Origin: Triparma columacea
Taxonomy: Eukaryota > Sar > Bolidophyceae > Parmales > Triparmaceae
DNA length: 46,906 bases
Assembly: GCA_030267965.1 (NCBI GenBank)
Contig: BRYA01000055.1
Coordinates: 1-46,906 of the forward strand
Direction of reading: 5' to 3'
This document shows, piece after piece, positions 40,497 to 46,906 of this stretch; positions within the stretch are counted from its first letter, which is position 1; each line of letters begins with the position of its first letter. The translations under genes and the position numbers were made by a program. The notes under the pieces were generated by a model. The model ran no database searches and was not told the origin of the DNA. It saw only the letters and a program-made list of their open reading frames with translations.

Positions 40497-41792
40497 TCAT
40501 CTCTCTCCCTTCACAACCTTCTCCTCCTTCTTCCTCCTCTTCCCCTCCTTAGTCTTCCCTCCCCCTTCCCTCTTCCCGTTCTCTCCCGTCCCCTCGTTCT
40601 TAACTCCCCTTTCCCTCGCGTCGTATTCCTCCCTCCCTCCCCCCAGGTCATAAGCTCTGCTGCTCTCATGTATATTGAACCCAAATACCGTCGGTTTGAA
40701 CCTCCCCGCCAGACCCTCTCCGCAGGCATCCTTCAACCTCTTGTCCCCTATATGTGCGTAGCTTTCCCCCCCCGCCTTCTCCAGCACGCTCCCTCCCCCA
40801 TCCCCACCCCCCTTCCCCCCCCCCTTATCATCGTTTCTTTTCCTCCCCCCCCAAAGTCCAGGGTTAGCAACAAGGAACATCCCCACGAAGCTCGTCCCCC
40901 AAGCCGCCCCGTCCCCCGCCGTCCACCTCGTGGAGTCGTTCGCCCCCACCCCCCTCTCGGCGTACGGGTTACCGCCCCTCTTACCCCTCTGGGTAACGTT
41001 GAATACGTCAGGGTCGTAGAGACTCTCGCAAATCGGGCAGTAGAACTTGGTACCCTCGACACCGACCTGGTCGGTTACACCTGTTGGGATCATGTAACCA
41101 CCCTCTGAGACGTCGTAGTAATCGTTAACACCGTAACCAGGTTTGACGGATTTGCTCTTACCAGATCCATCAGACCCTTCCTTCTTGCCTACTCTCCTGC
41201 ATCCCTTGTTTACGCATCTTGGGAAGCAACCCATCTTCCAGCTGTTGGTAACGTTCTGTATCCCCTGCGGGCTCAGAACGTACCTTGCATGTATAAGTGA
41301 GTACAGCGACGACACCACGTTATACCTCGTCGCCTCGTTAGGTGACTGTGCTGTTGGTACGCCTGAGGTAGACCCGTAGGAGGTGTAGGGTGAGGGACCA
41401 CCGGTGTCACCACCGATGTTTGAAGAGGTAGAGGTGGAAGGTAAGGATAGGGAGGAGGGTTGGGGAGGGTGGGGGGGACATGGGGTCTCGGTTCGGTCGA
41501 GGATTACGTCGACTGCGTCGGCGAAACCGTTGCCGATTACGGCGCGGAGACCGTACAGGTTGAAGGTATCGGAGATGTAGGGCTGGGGGATGGGGAGGAG
41601 GTAACGGGAGGAGGGGAGAGCATGGTGAAGTGATTGGAAGGTGGGGGAGGTGGAGGAGGTGGAGGACGTGTAGGTCGAGGAGGAGGAGGAGGAGGAGGAA
41701 GGATCTGGCATAGTTTGATGGATCTGGGGGTGGTGATGAGGGGATGATGTAAGAGGAAGTAGGGTTAGGAGCAAAAGGGCATTAGGGGGCAT
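40497..41792 (-). CDS. CSNK2B: Divergent casein kinase 2 regulatory (beta) subunit
   Basis: The 431-aa frame carries the CK2-beta signature in order: FNLYGLRAVI, DAVDVILD, LIHARYVLSPQGIQ, the zinc-finger half FPRCVNKGC (C-x4-C), the second half FYCPICESLYDP (C-x2-C), GTSFVGMFLVANP and TVFGFNIHESS. CK2-beta dimerises through this zinc finger and tunes the CK2 alpha catalytic kinase. Unusual points: the spacing between the zinc-finger halves is about 53 residues instead of about 22, because of a Gly/Ser/Lys insert; the C-terminus is a long Gly/Lys/Glu tail; and the first ATG gives a hydrophobic LLLLTLLPL start. A second ATG at 41711 (MPDPSSSS) would remove that and may be the true start. No typical N-terminal autophosphorylation site (MSSSEE type) is seen. 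Confidence 0.88.
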   Translation of the reverse strand: MPPNALLLLTLLPLTSSPHHHPQIHQTMPDPSSSSSSSSTYTSSTSSTSPTFQSLHHALPSSRYLLPIPQPYISDTFNLYGLRAVIGNGFADAVDVILDRTETPCPPHPPQPSSLSLPSTSTSSNIGGDTGGPSPYTSYGSTSGVPTAQSPNEATRYNVVSSLYSLIHARYVLSPQGIQNVTNSWKMGCFPRCVNKGCRRVGKKEGSDGSGKSKSVKPGYGVNDYYDVSEGGYMIPTGVTDQVGVEGTKFYCPICESLYDPDVFNVTQRGKRGGNPYAERGVGANDSTRWTAGDGAAWGTSFVGMFLVANPGLWGGRKRNDDKGGGKGGGDGGGSVLEKAGGESYAHIGDKRLKDACGEGLAGRFKPTVFGFNIHESSRAYDLGGGREEYDARERGVKNEGTGENGKREGGGKTKEGKRRKKEEKVVKGER

Positions 41793-42347
41793 TAGGGGGC
41801 ATCAAAGGGGCTCAAAAGGACGTATGAAAGACGCAGAAACGCAAAAGGATAGCCCCTAATCGCTTCTTAAACGCCACGCAACCAACGAAACAACACACTA
41901 GCCCCCTTCCGTTGAGCACAAAAAGGCAGCCTCCACACCCCACCACACCCACTCACGATTAAGATGTTGTTTTTTGGTGTTAACTAGTGACTTTTGGAGA
42001 AATTGAGAACAAAGGAATCAACAACATGTAGTATATATGGAATATTAGGTACAACAGCCACGCTCAGAGCTCTAAGAGGTGGTAGAAAGGAATGAGGACG
42101 AGAACAGTGCCGAGGTGGTTGTGATATTTAGGTCTGGACTGCAGTAATGGATGAATAGGAAGTTATGGAGCGTGTTTGATGGGCGTACAGTTGTATTAAG
42201 GGGGAATATAAGTATGAGGGTGAGGAGTGGTGTGTGTGTGACAAACCCTCATGAAGTCCCGATCCTAATTGCTTCCGAATTGCTCCAGTCTCAAGTAGAC
42301 CAAGGCCCAATCCAGAATTCCAGTTAAGATAGGTTCCTTTAAGGTTT
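41793..42347. promoter_or_regulatory. Divergent promoter region, CK2-beta and MBD-like repeat gene
   Basis: 555 bases between opposite starts. A GGCATTAGG direct repeat overlaps the CK2-beta start region at 41780-41802. The last 125 bases (about 42222-42344) are the leader shared with the gene at 45501. Confidence 0.5.
42222..42344 (+). repeat. Duplicated promoter/leader, copy 1
   Basis: This block, from GTGAGGAGTGGTGTGTGTG to CCTTTAAG just before the start codon, matches 44995-45105. Both share GAGTGGTGTGTGTG near the beginning and CCAGAATTCCAGTTA with TTCCTTTAAG at the end; the middle has diverged. In this copy the leader runs straight into the ATG. Confidence 0.75.
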
Positions 42348-44768
42348 ATGAACGTCAAGTACACGGTGATCACGTATGATAATGTCTCAGACACGTTCTC
42401 AATCTCTGAAGACGACGACAACGCCAGTGAAGACAACAAGGAAGATGAGGAGGTGAAGGAATTGTGTCATGACTTGTTCAAGGACTTCGCACCAACACGT
42501 AAAAAAAAGAGGGCGAAGAAGAGTAATGAAATCATGATAGGTGCCACGTCTACAAAGCATGAAGCCCTTGAGAAGGTCGCCTCTGATAAGGCCCTTGGGA
42601 AGGTCGCCTCTGATGAGGCCCTTGTGAAGGTCGCCTCTGATGAGGCCCTTGGGAAGGTCGCCTCCGATGAGGCCCTTGGGAAGGTCGCCTCTGATGAGGC
42701 CCTTGAGAAGCTCGTCTTGTACGTCATCTCATGTGGTGGAAAGCGAGATCTACTCGAGGGCTGGTCTGCTAGACGTTACCCGTCCGGACAATGGCACTAC
42801 TTTTCGAAGGAGGGAATGAAGTTTCTGAGTCGCCGCGAAGTTGCTCGTTGGCTCAAGCTCCCTGGTGCCCCAAAAGTTGAGCAGCGCACGTCTACGGAGC
42901 GTCAGGATTCCCTGAGAAGCTCTCTCGCCTTATCGTATGAGGCCCTTGAGAAGCTCAGATCGGATGAGGCCCTTGAGAAGCTCGCCTCGGATGAGGCCCT
43001 TAAGAAGCTCGCCTCTTATGTCATCTCATGTGGTGGGAAGCGAGAATCACTCGAGGGCTGGTCTGCTAGACGCAATACATCAGGAGAATGGAACTACTAT
43101 TCGGAGGAGGGAAATCGGTTGACAAGTCGCCCCGATGTTGCTCGTTGGCTCGAGCTCCCTGGTGCCCCGATGATTGGGCCGCGCACTAGCAAAAATATTG
43201 CTTCGCCTGAGGAGTGTGAGGAGGCCCTTGAGAAGCTCGCCTCTTATGTTGTCTTATGTGGTGGAAAGCGAGATCTACTCGAGGGCTGGTCTACTAGACG
43301 TGATACGTCAAAAATATGGCACTACTTTTCGAAGAAGGTAAACATTTGGTTCCGAAGTCGCCGCGAAGTTGCTCGTTGGCTCAAGCTCCCTGGTGCCCTG
43401 AAAGTGACGTCTACGGAGCCGGAGCGTCAGGATGAGGCCCTTGAGAAGCTCGCCTTGTATGTCATCTCATGTGGTGGGAAACGATATTCACTAGAGGGCT
43501 GGTCTGCTAGACGTTGCTTTGTATCGTCAGGAAAATGGTATTACGTTTCAAAGGAGGGAGAGAAGTTCGATACTCGCCCCAAAGTTGCTCGTTGGCTCAA
43601 GCTCCCTGGTGCCCCGAAAGTTGAGCAGTCCCCTCAGACGTATGGGCCCCTCGAGAAGCTCGCGTATGATTCCCTTGAGAACCTCGCCTCGTATATCACC
43701 TCATGTGGTGGAAAGCGAGATCTACTCGAGGGCTGGTCTGCTAGACGCAATACATCAGGACAATGGAACTACTACTCGAAGGAGGGAACGAAGTTCATAA
43801 GTCGTCCACAAGTTTCTCGTTGGCTCAAGCTCCCTGGTTATTCAAAGCGCGACCCGTATGAAGCCCTTCAGGAGCTCGCCTCTTATGTCGTTTTATGTGG
43901 TGGGACGAGAGATCTAGTCAACGGCTGGTCAGCGAAACATGATGTGTCTAAAGGACGTTGGACCTACTATTCGAATGAGAGAACGAAGTGCTTTGAAAGT
44001 CGTTATGCAGTTGCTCGTTGGCTCAAGCTCCCTGGTGTTCCGAAGCTTGGGCAGCGCACTATCGAAAATATTGCGTCGCCTGAGGAGTGTAAGGAGGCCC
44101 TTGAGGAGCTCGCCTCTTATGTCATCTCATGTGGTGGGAAGCGAGATTCACTCGAGGGCTGGTCTGCTAGACGCTATAGGTCAGGACAATGGCAATTCTT
44201 TTCGAAGGAGGGAAGGATGTGCCATAATCATCCCGAAGTTGCTCGTTGGCTCAAGCTCCCTGGTGCCCCGACAGTTGAGCAGTCCAGCACAAGAAAGCTC
44301 ACCCAGTCTGGGGTCCTTAAGGAGCTCGCCTCTTATGTCGTTTTATGTGGTGGGACGAGAGATCTAGTCAACGGCTGGTCTGCTAGACGCAAGTCAAAAA
44401 CATGGCACTACTATTCAAAGGAGGGACAATGTTACGCAAGTCGCCCCGAAGTTGCTCGTTGGCTCGAGCTGCCTGGTGCCCCGATGCTTGGGCCTATCGA
44501 AAATATTGCGTCGCCTGAGGAGTGTAAGGAGGCCCTTGAGAAGCTCGTCTCGTATGTCATCTCATGTGGTGGAAAGCGAGATCTACTCGAGGGCTGGTCT
44601 ACTAGACGTTACCCGTCAGGACAATGGCGCTACTATTCGAAGAAGGTAAACATTTGGTTCCGAAGTCGCCCCGAAGTTGCTCGTTGGCTCAATCTTCTTG
44701 GTGAGCCTGATGTGCAGAGTGTCCACACTCTCGGACTCTCACAAGTGTCCAAGAAACGGAAGAGGTGA
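42348..44768 (+). CDS. Nine-fold MBD-like repeat protein with acidic N-terminus
   Basis: An 806-aa intronless gene starting MNVKYTVITYDN. Residues 1-75 are acidic with a basic KKKRAKK nuclear-localisation-like patch. A 9-residue minisatellite (ALGKVASDE) follows. Nine tandem units of about 62-75 aa make up the rest. Each unit reads in pattern ALEKLASYV, SCGGKRDLLEGWSARR, a variable loop, W-x-YYSKEG, SR-EVARWLKLPG. The GW, SG, YYS-x-EG and SR-x-EVARWL positions resemble the MBD/TAM DNA-binding fold (GW, DVYYxSPxGKxFRS, YL), with a helix in front. MBD domains bind methylated CpG in animals and plants; whether these units bind DNA is inference. Units 3 and 9 share a deviating loop KKVNIWFRSR. 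The stop is followed by a poly-C stretch. It lies next to a gene with the same N-terminus and leader. Confidence 0.85.
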   Translation: MNVKYTVITYDNVSDTFSISEDDDNASEDNKEDEEVKELCHDLFKDFAPTRKKKRAKKSNEIMIGATSTKHEALEKVASDKALGKVASDEALVKVASDEALGKVASDEALGKVASDEALEKLVLYVISCGGKRDLLEGWSARRYPSGQWHYFSKEGMKFLSRREVARWLKLPGAPKVEQRTSTERQDSLRSSLALSYEALEKLRSDEALEKLASDEALKKLASYVISCGGKRESLEGWSARRNTSGEWNYYSEEGNRLTSRPDVARWLELPGAPMIGPRTSKNIASPEECEEALEKLASYVVLCGGKRDLLEGWSTRRDTSKIWHYFSKKVNIWFRSRREVARWLKLPGALKVTSTEPERQDEALEKLALYVISCGGKRYSLEGWSARRCFVSSGKWYYVSKEGEKFDTRPKVARWLKLPGAPKVEQSPQTYGPLEKLAYDSLENLASYITSCGGKRDLLEGWSARRNTSGQWNYYSKEGTKFISRPQVSRWLKLPGYSKRDPYEALQELASYVVLCGGTRDLVNGWSAKHDVSKGRWTYYSNERTKCFESRYAVARWLKLPGVPKLGQRTIENIASPEECKEALEELASYVISCGGKRDSLEGWSARRYRSGQWQFFSKEGRMCHNHPEVARWLKLPGAPTVEQSSTRKLTQSGVLKELASYVVLCGGTRDLVNGWSARRKSKTWHYYSKEGQCYASRPEVARWLELPGAPMLGPIENIASPEECKEALEKLVSYVISCGGKRDLLEGWSTRRYPSGQWRYYSKKVNIWFRSRPEVARWLNLLGEPDVQSVHTLGLSQVSKKRKR
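42564..42698 (+). repeat. 27-bp coding minisatellite, five units
   Basis: Units start at 42564, 42591, 42618, 42645 and 42672 and encode ALxKVASDx. The next nine residues (ALEKLVLYV) begin the first MBD-like unit, so the minisatellite is an amplified copy of the unit's own first 27 bases. A second short run of the same unit lies at about 42940-43010. Confidence 0.9.
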
Positions 44769-45105
44769 GGTTCGAAAAGCATTGCCCTCCCTCCCCCCCC
44801 AACCGCGAAGAAGCGCGTGATGTTAACGCACAATTTGCAGGGGCGAGTACACAGTGTGACGCGCACATGGAAGGCAACACACATTGCATTTGAATATTTG
44901 AAATAGTTTTATTTAGACGTTTAGGAAGCTGCCTAATCGCGCACCCCTAGCATGAGTTCTCCTTCTTAATCCTTAAATCCCCAAAGAAGTCTAAAGTGGG
45001 GAGTGGTGTGTGTGTGTACAAAGTTGTTTTCCCAATCCTATTTGAGTCCCAAATCCCAAATTCGAGGTTCAATTCCAGAATTCCAGTTAGATAGCTTCCT
45101 TTAAG
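44769..45105 (+). other. Intergenic with duplicated promoter/leader, copy 2
   Basis: This 337-base stretch begins with a C-run after the upstream stop codon. Its last 111 bases (44995-45105) match 42222-42344, the leader of the MBD-like repeat gene, and end in the same CCTTTAAG. No open frame of interest is seen. Confidence 0.6.
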
Positions 45106-45497
45106 GTAAAAGCGGCCAACAATGACAATGACGACCCTTTTCAATGCTTTCACCAGTTGTATTTTGTCCTCTCGTTGATGTTTATCTCCTATTCACGTCC
45201 AACTTCAAGTTATTTCCCCTCTCCTAGAGGCGTCATCTCGCCAGGCCAAATTCCTTCCAGCCTGTCAGCGCGTCTCTTTCGGTCATTCTGTCGCTTCCAT
45301 TGCTCAGTGTAGCCTATGTCAACACTTTCTACGAGACGGTTTGTCCTCAACCGGGTATCAGCCACTAAAAAACCCCACTCCCTCCATCCCTCTCCCTTGT
45401 TCTTTCTCAATCACACCACACTAACCCTCCTGAGCTACTTAGTCTCTTTAACACAGTCTCATTGCTATCATAACACCCTCGATTACACAACAAAAAG
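45106..45497 (+). other. Probable 5'-UTR intron of the zinc-finger gene
   Basis: After CCTTTAAG the sequence is GTAAAAG, and 392 bases later AAAAAG precedes GTC-ATG of the next gene. Joining these ends recreates the leader-start arrangement of the paralog at 42348 (CCTTTAAG-GTTT-ATG). The acceptor lacks a good pyrimidine tract, so an insertion in one copy is an alternative. Confidence 0.5.
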
Positions 45498-45500
45498 GTC

Positions 45501-46906
45501 ATGAATCTCAAATACACGGCGATCACCTATGACATGGTCTCAGACACGTTCTCAATCTCTGAAGATGACGACGACGCTAGTGAAGACAACAAGGAAGATG
45601 AGGAGGTGGAGGAATTGTGTCATGACTTGCTCAAGGACTTCGCACCAACACGGAAGAATAAGAGGGCTGAGAAGAGTATTGAGAAGAGTAATGAAATTCC
45701 GATAGGTGCCACATCTACGGAGTCTCCTGAGAAGCACACGTTAGGGTTATATCCCCTTGAGAAACTCGCGTGTGACGCCCTTTCTGGCATGGTCTTAGAC
45801 ACGTTCTCAATCTCTGAAGACGACGACGACACTAGTGATACGTCCCGAATGGAAGATGACGTGGTCTCAATCAATGATGTGAGTTTGGGGGGGGGGAGGA
45901 GAAGGGGAAGGGGCGACAACGCCTACACGCGAACATAACGACCCTTCGTGCGATTCTAAACTATTACGCCCTCGCCGCAGATCAAAGTCTCCTCCTCCTC
46001 TTCTCCTGTCAGACTTCCCGAAGGTCCCTCCACCTCCTTTCCGCAGTGCCCTCACTGCTTCAAGACCTTCAAATCTCAAGGGGGCTTGGCGTACCACGTT
46101 TCCATGTTTGCTGGGAGATGCGCGCCTGTTGTAACGCCCCTGAAGTCGTCTTATGATACGTCCCGAATGGAAGATGACGTGGTCTCAATCAATGATGTGA
46201 GTTTGGGGGAGGAGAAGGGGAAGGGGTGACAATGCCTACACGCGAACATAACGACCCCTCGTGTGATTCTAAACTACTACGCCCTCGCCGCAGATCAAAG
46301 TCTCCTCCTCCTCTTCTCCTGTCAGACTTCTCGAAGGTCCCTCCACCTCCTTTCCGCAGTGCCCTCACTGCTTCAAGACCTTCAAATCTCAAAGTGGCTT
46401 GGCGTACCACGTTTCCCAGGCTGTCTGCATGCAGAGGCAGAAGAGGCAGAAGAGGCAGGTATTATCAAAGAAGGAGATGAAAAGAGCGTCTAGTGCTCAC
46501 GAGAAAGCGTACCACGTTTCCCAGGCCGTCAGCATGCAGAGGCAGAAGAGGCCTCCCCCCGTTGACGACGATGAGAACGCACAAGATGTCAGACAAGCAT
46601 CCAACTTCATAACCGTCATATCTGACCCTAAGCCCCTCGACATTCTGTGCGAACGCGGTGGGAAGGTGAGAACGAGTGTGATGAGATCATCTACAGTTTG
46701 CTGCGAGGGTCCCTCTCCTCGGCTAACAAACTTCGCTGCGTTCACTAACCCCCACCGCCACCCCTTTTGTACCAGTCCAACTGTCACCCGGGGAATAGCA
46801 TGTACCGGAGTATGGGGAGGGCGCTGGTGCCCCTCGTTAAAGAAAGTAACTCCCTGGACTCGAGGAGCCGGTGTAGGTGAGAGGGTAGTGAGGAGGGCGG
46901 GGGAGG
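45501..46906 (+). CDS. Zinc-finger/DUF6824-like nuclear protein, 3' end beyond window
   Basis: Exons: 45501-45878, 45981-46196, 46294-46665, 46776-46876 (all GT-AG; the last ends in phase 2 at another GTGAGA donor), so the gene continues past 46906. Exon 1 (126 aa) begins MNLKYTAITYDMVSDTFSIS and shares its first 60-75 residues with the MBD-like repeat gene; the segment MVxDTFSISEDDDD is duplicated inside it. Exons 2 and 3 each encode one zinc-finger-like unit, CPHCFKTFKSQGGLAYHV or the SGL variant: C-x2-C with a following Phe, Leu and His as in C2H2 fingers, the last ligand being less certain. Exon 3 also has a Gln/Lys/Arg-rich repeat and ends DILCERGGK, which joins exon 4 SNCHPGN-MYRSMG: this resembles the DUF6824 motif GRGG-x-N-x-HPGN-x-x-FR known in diatoms. 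The protein is probably nuclear and DNA-binding (inference). Confidence 0.75.
45837..46103 (+). repeat. Tandem exon-intron duplication, copy 1
   Basis: The sequence from GATACGTCCCGAATGGAAG through the donor, the intron and the zinc-finger half of the next exon repeats at 46155-46416, about 318 bases downstream. Only scattered substitutions and small indels (mainly in the G-run after the donor) separate the copies, so the duplication is recent. Confidence 0.9.
46155..46416 (+). repeat. Tandem exon-intron duplication, copy 2
   Basis: Second copy of the unit at 45837-46103, preserving both splice sites and the frame. It continues into AGGCTGTCTGCATGCAGAGG, and a third, partial repeat of the finger end (GCGTACCACGTTTCCCAGG with the following Gln/Arg codons) lies at about 46506-46552. 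Confidence 0.9.

Noticed and set aside
40374..41108. 244-aa plus-strand frame
   Set aside because: It is antisense to the CK2-beta gene and its product is mostly Pro/Leu/Ser low complexity.
42564..44768. CRISPR-like regular repeats
   Set aside because: The repeats are in-frame protein units in a eukaryotic gene with no unique spacers of constant size.
1..46906. tRNA, rRNA or other structured RNA genes
   Set aside because: I looked through the intergenic stretches for tRNA-like A/B boxes and rRNA words and saw none convincing; a covariance-model scan would be needed to exclude them.

Overview
This is the left end of a eukaryotic nuclear chromosome. It opens on a TTAGGG-type telomere, read here as CCCTAA repeats, followed by a degenerate telomere-like satellite and then about 46 kb of densely packed genes. 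Short GT-AG introns with a strong GTGAGT/GTGAGA donor interrupt several genes. The organism is very probably a photosynthetic stramenopile (ochrophyte). One gene encodes a chlorophyll a/c light-harvesting protein whose presequence carries the ASA-AFAP-type cleavage motif of secondary red plastids. The last gene carries a GRGG/HPGN-type motif resembling DUF6824 proteins of diatoms and relatives. A full outer-arm dynein heavy chain shows that some life stage has motile flagella. A bolidophyte/parmalean or a flagellate-gamete diatom fits; the exact taxon is inference.

Layout: 1-270 telomere and 19-bp satellite. 678-6620 (minus) is a START-repeat plus duplicated multi-membrane protein broken by one in-frame TGA. 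7819-9921 (plus) is a diverged relative of its membrane module, across an AT-rich island. 10047-10667 (minus) is a Rab8-type GTPase. 11069-13577 (plus, 6 exons) is a two-domain cyclic-nucleotide-binding protein with one in-frame TAG. 13629-15377 (minus, 2 exons) is a probable seven-helix membrane protein. 15888-30000 (minus, 6 exons) is an outer-arm dynein gamma-type heavy chain of 4528 aa, divergent from an ankyrin protein at 30483-31487. Two little-known minus-strand genes follow (about 31572-32100 and 32391-33501), then an orphan at 34101-35393, a secreted GH13 alpha-amylase at 35693-37213, the light-harvesting gene at 37373-38264, a fold-back repeat near 39 kb, a plastid-type double-S1 protein at 39274-40212 and a divergent casein kinase 2 beta subunit at 40497-41792.

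The most unusual part is the right end, 42.2-46.9 kb. Two adjacent genes share a promoter/leader and an acidic N-terminus of about 75 aa but carry unrelated putative DNA-binding C-termini. One has nine tandem MBD-like repeats. The other has two tandemly duplicated C2H2-like zinc-finger exons followed by a DUF6824-like motif, and runs off the window. Expanding minisatellites, exon duplication, apparent gene conversion and an intron present in one 5' leader but absent from the other suggest a rapidly evolving nuclear-protein family.

The genes do not form an operon. Functional links that can be argued are a shared promoter for dynein and the ankyrin gene, and two plastid-directed products flanking one intergenic region (LHC and S1). 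All exon structures were worked out by eye from reading frame and splice consensus, without transcript data.
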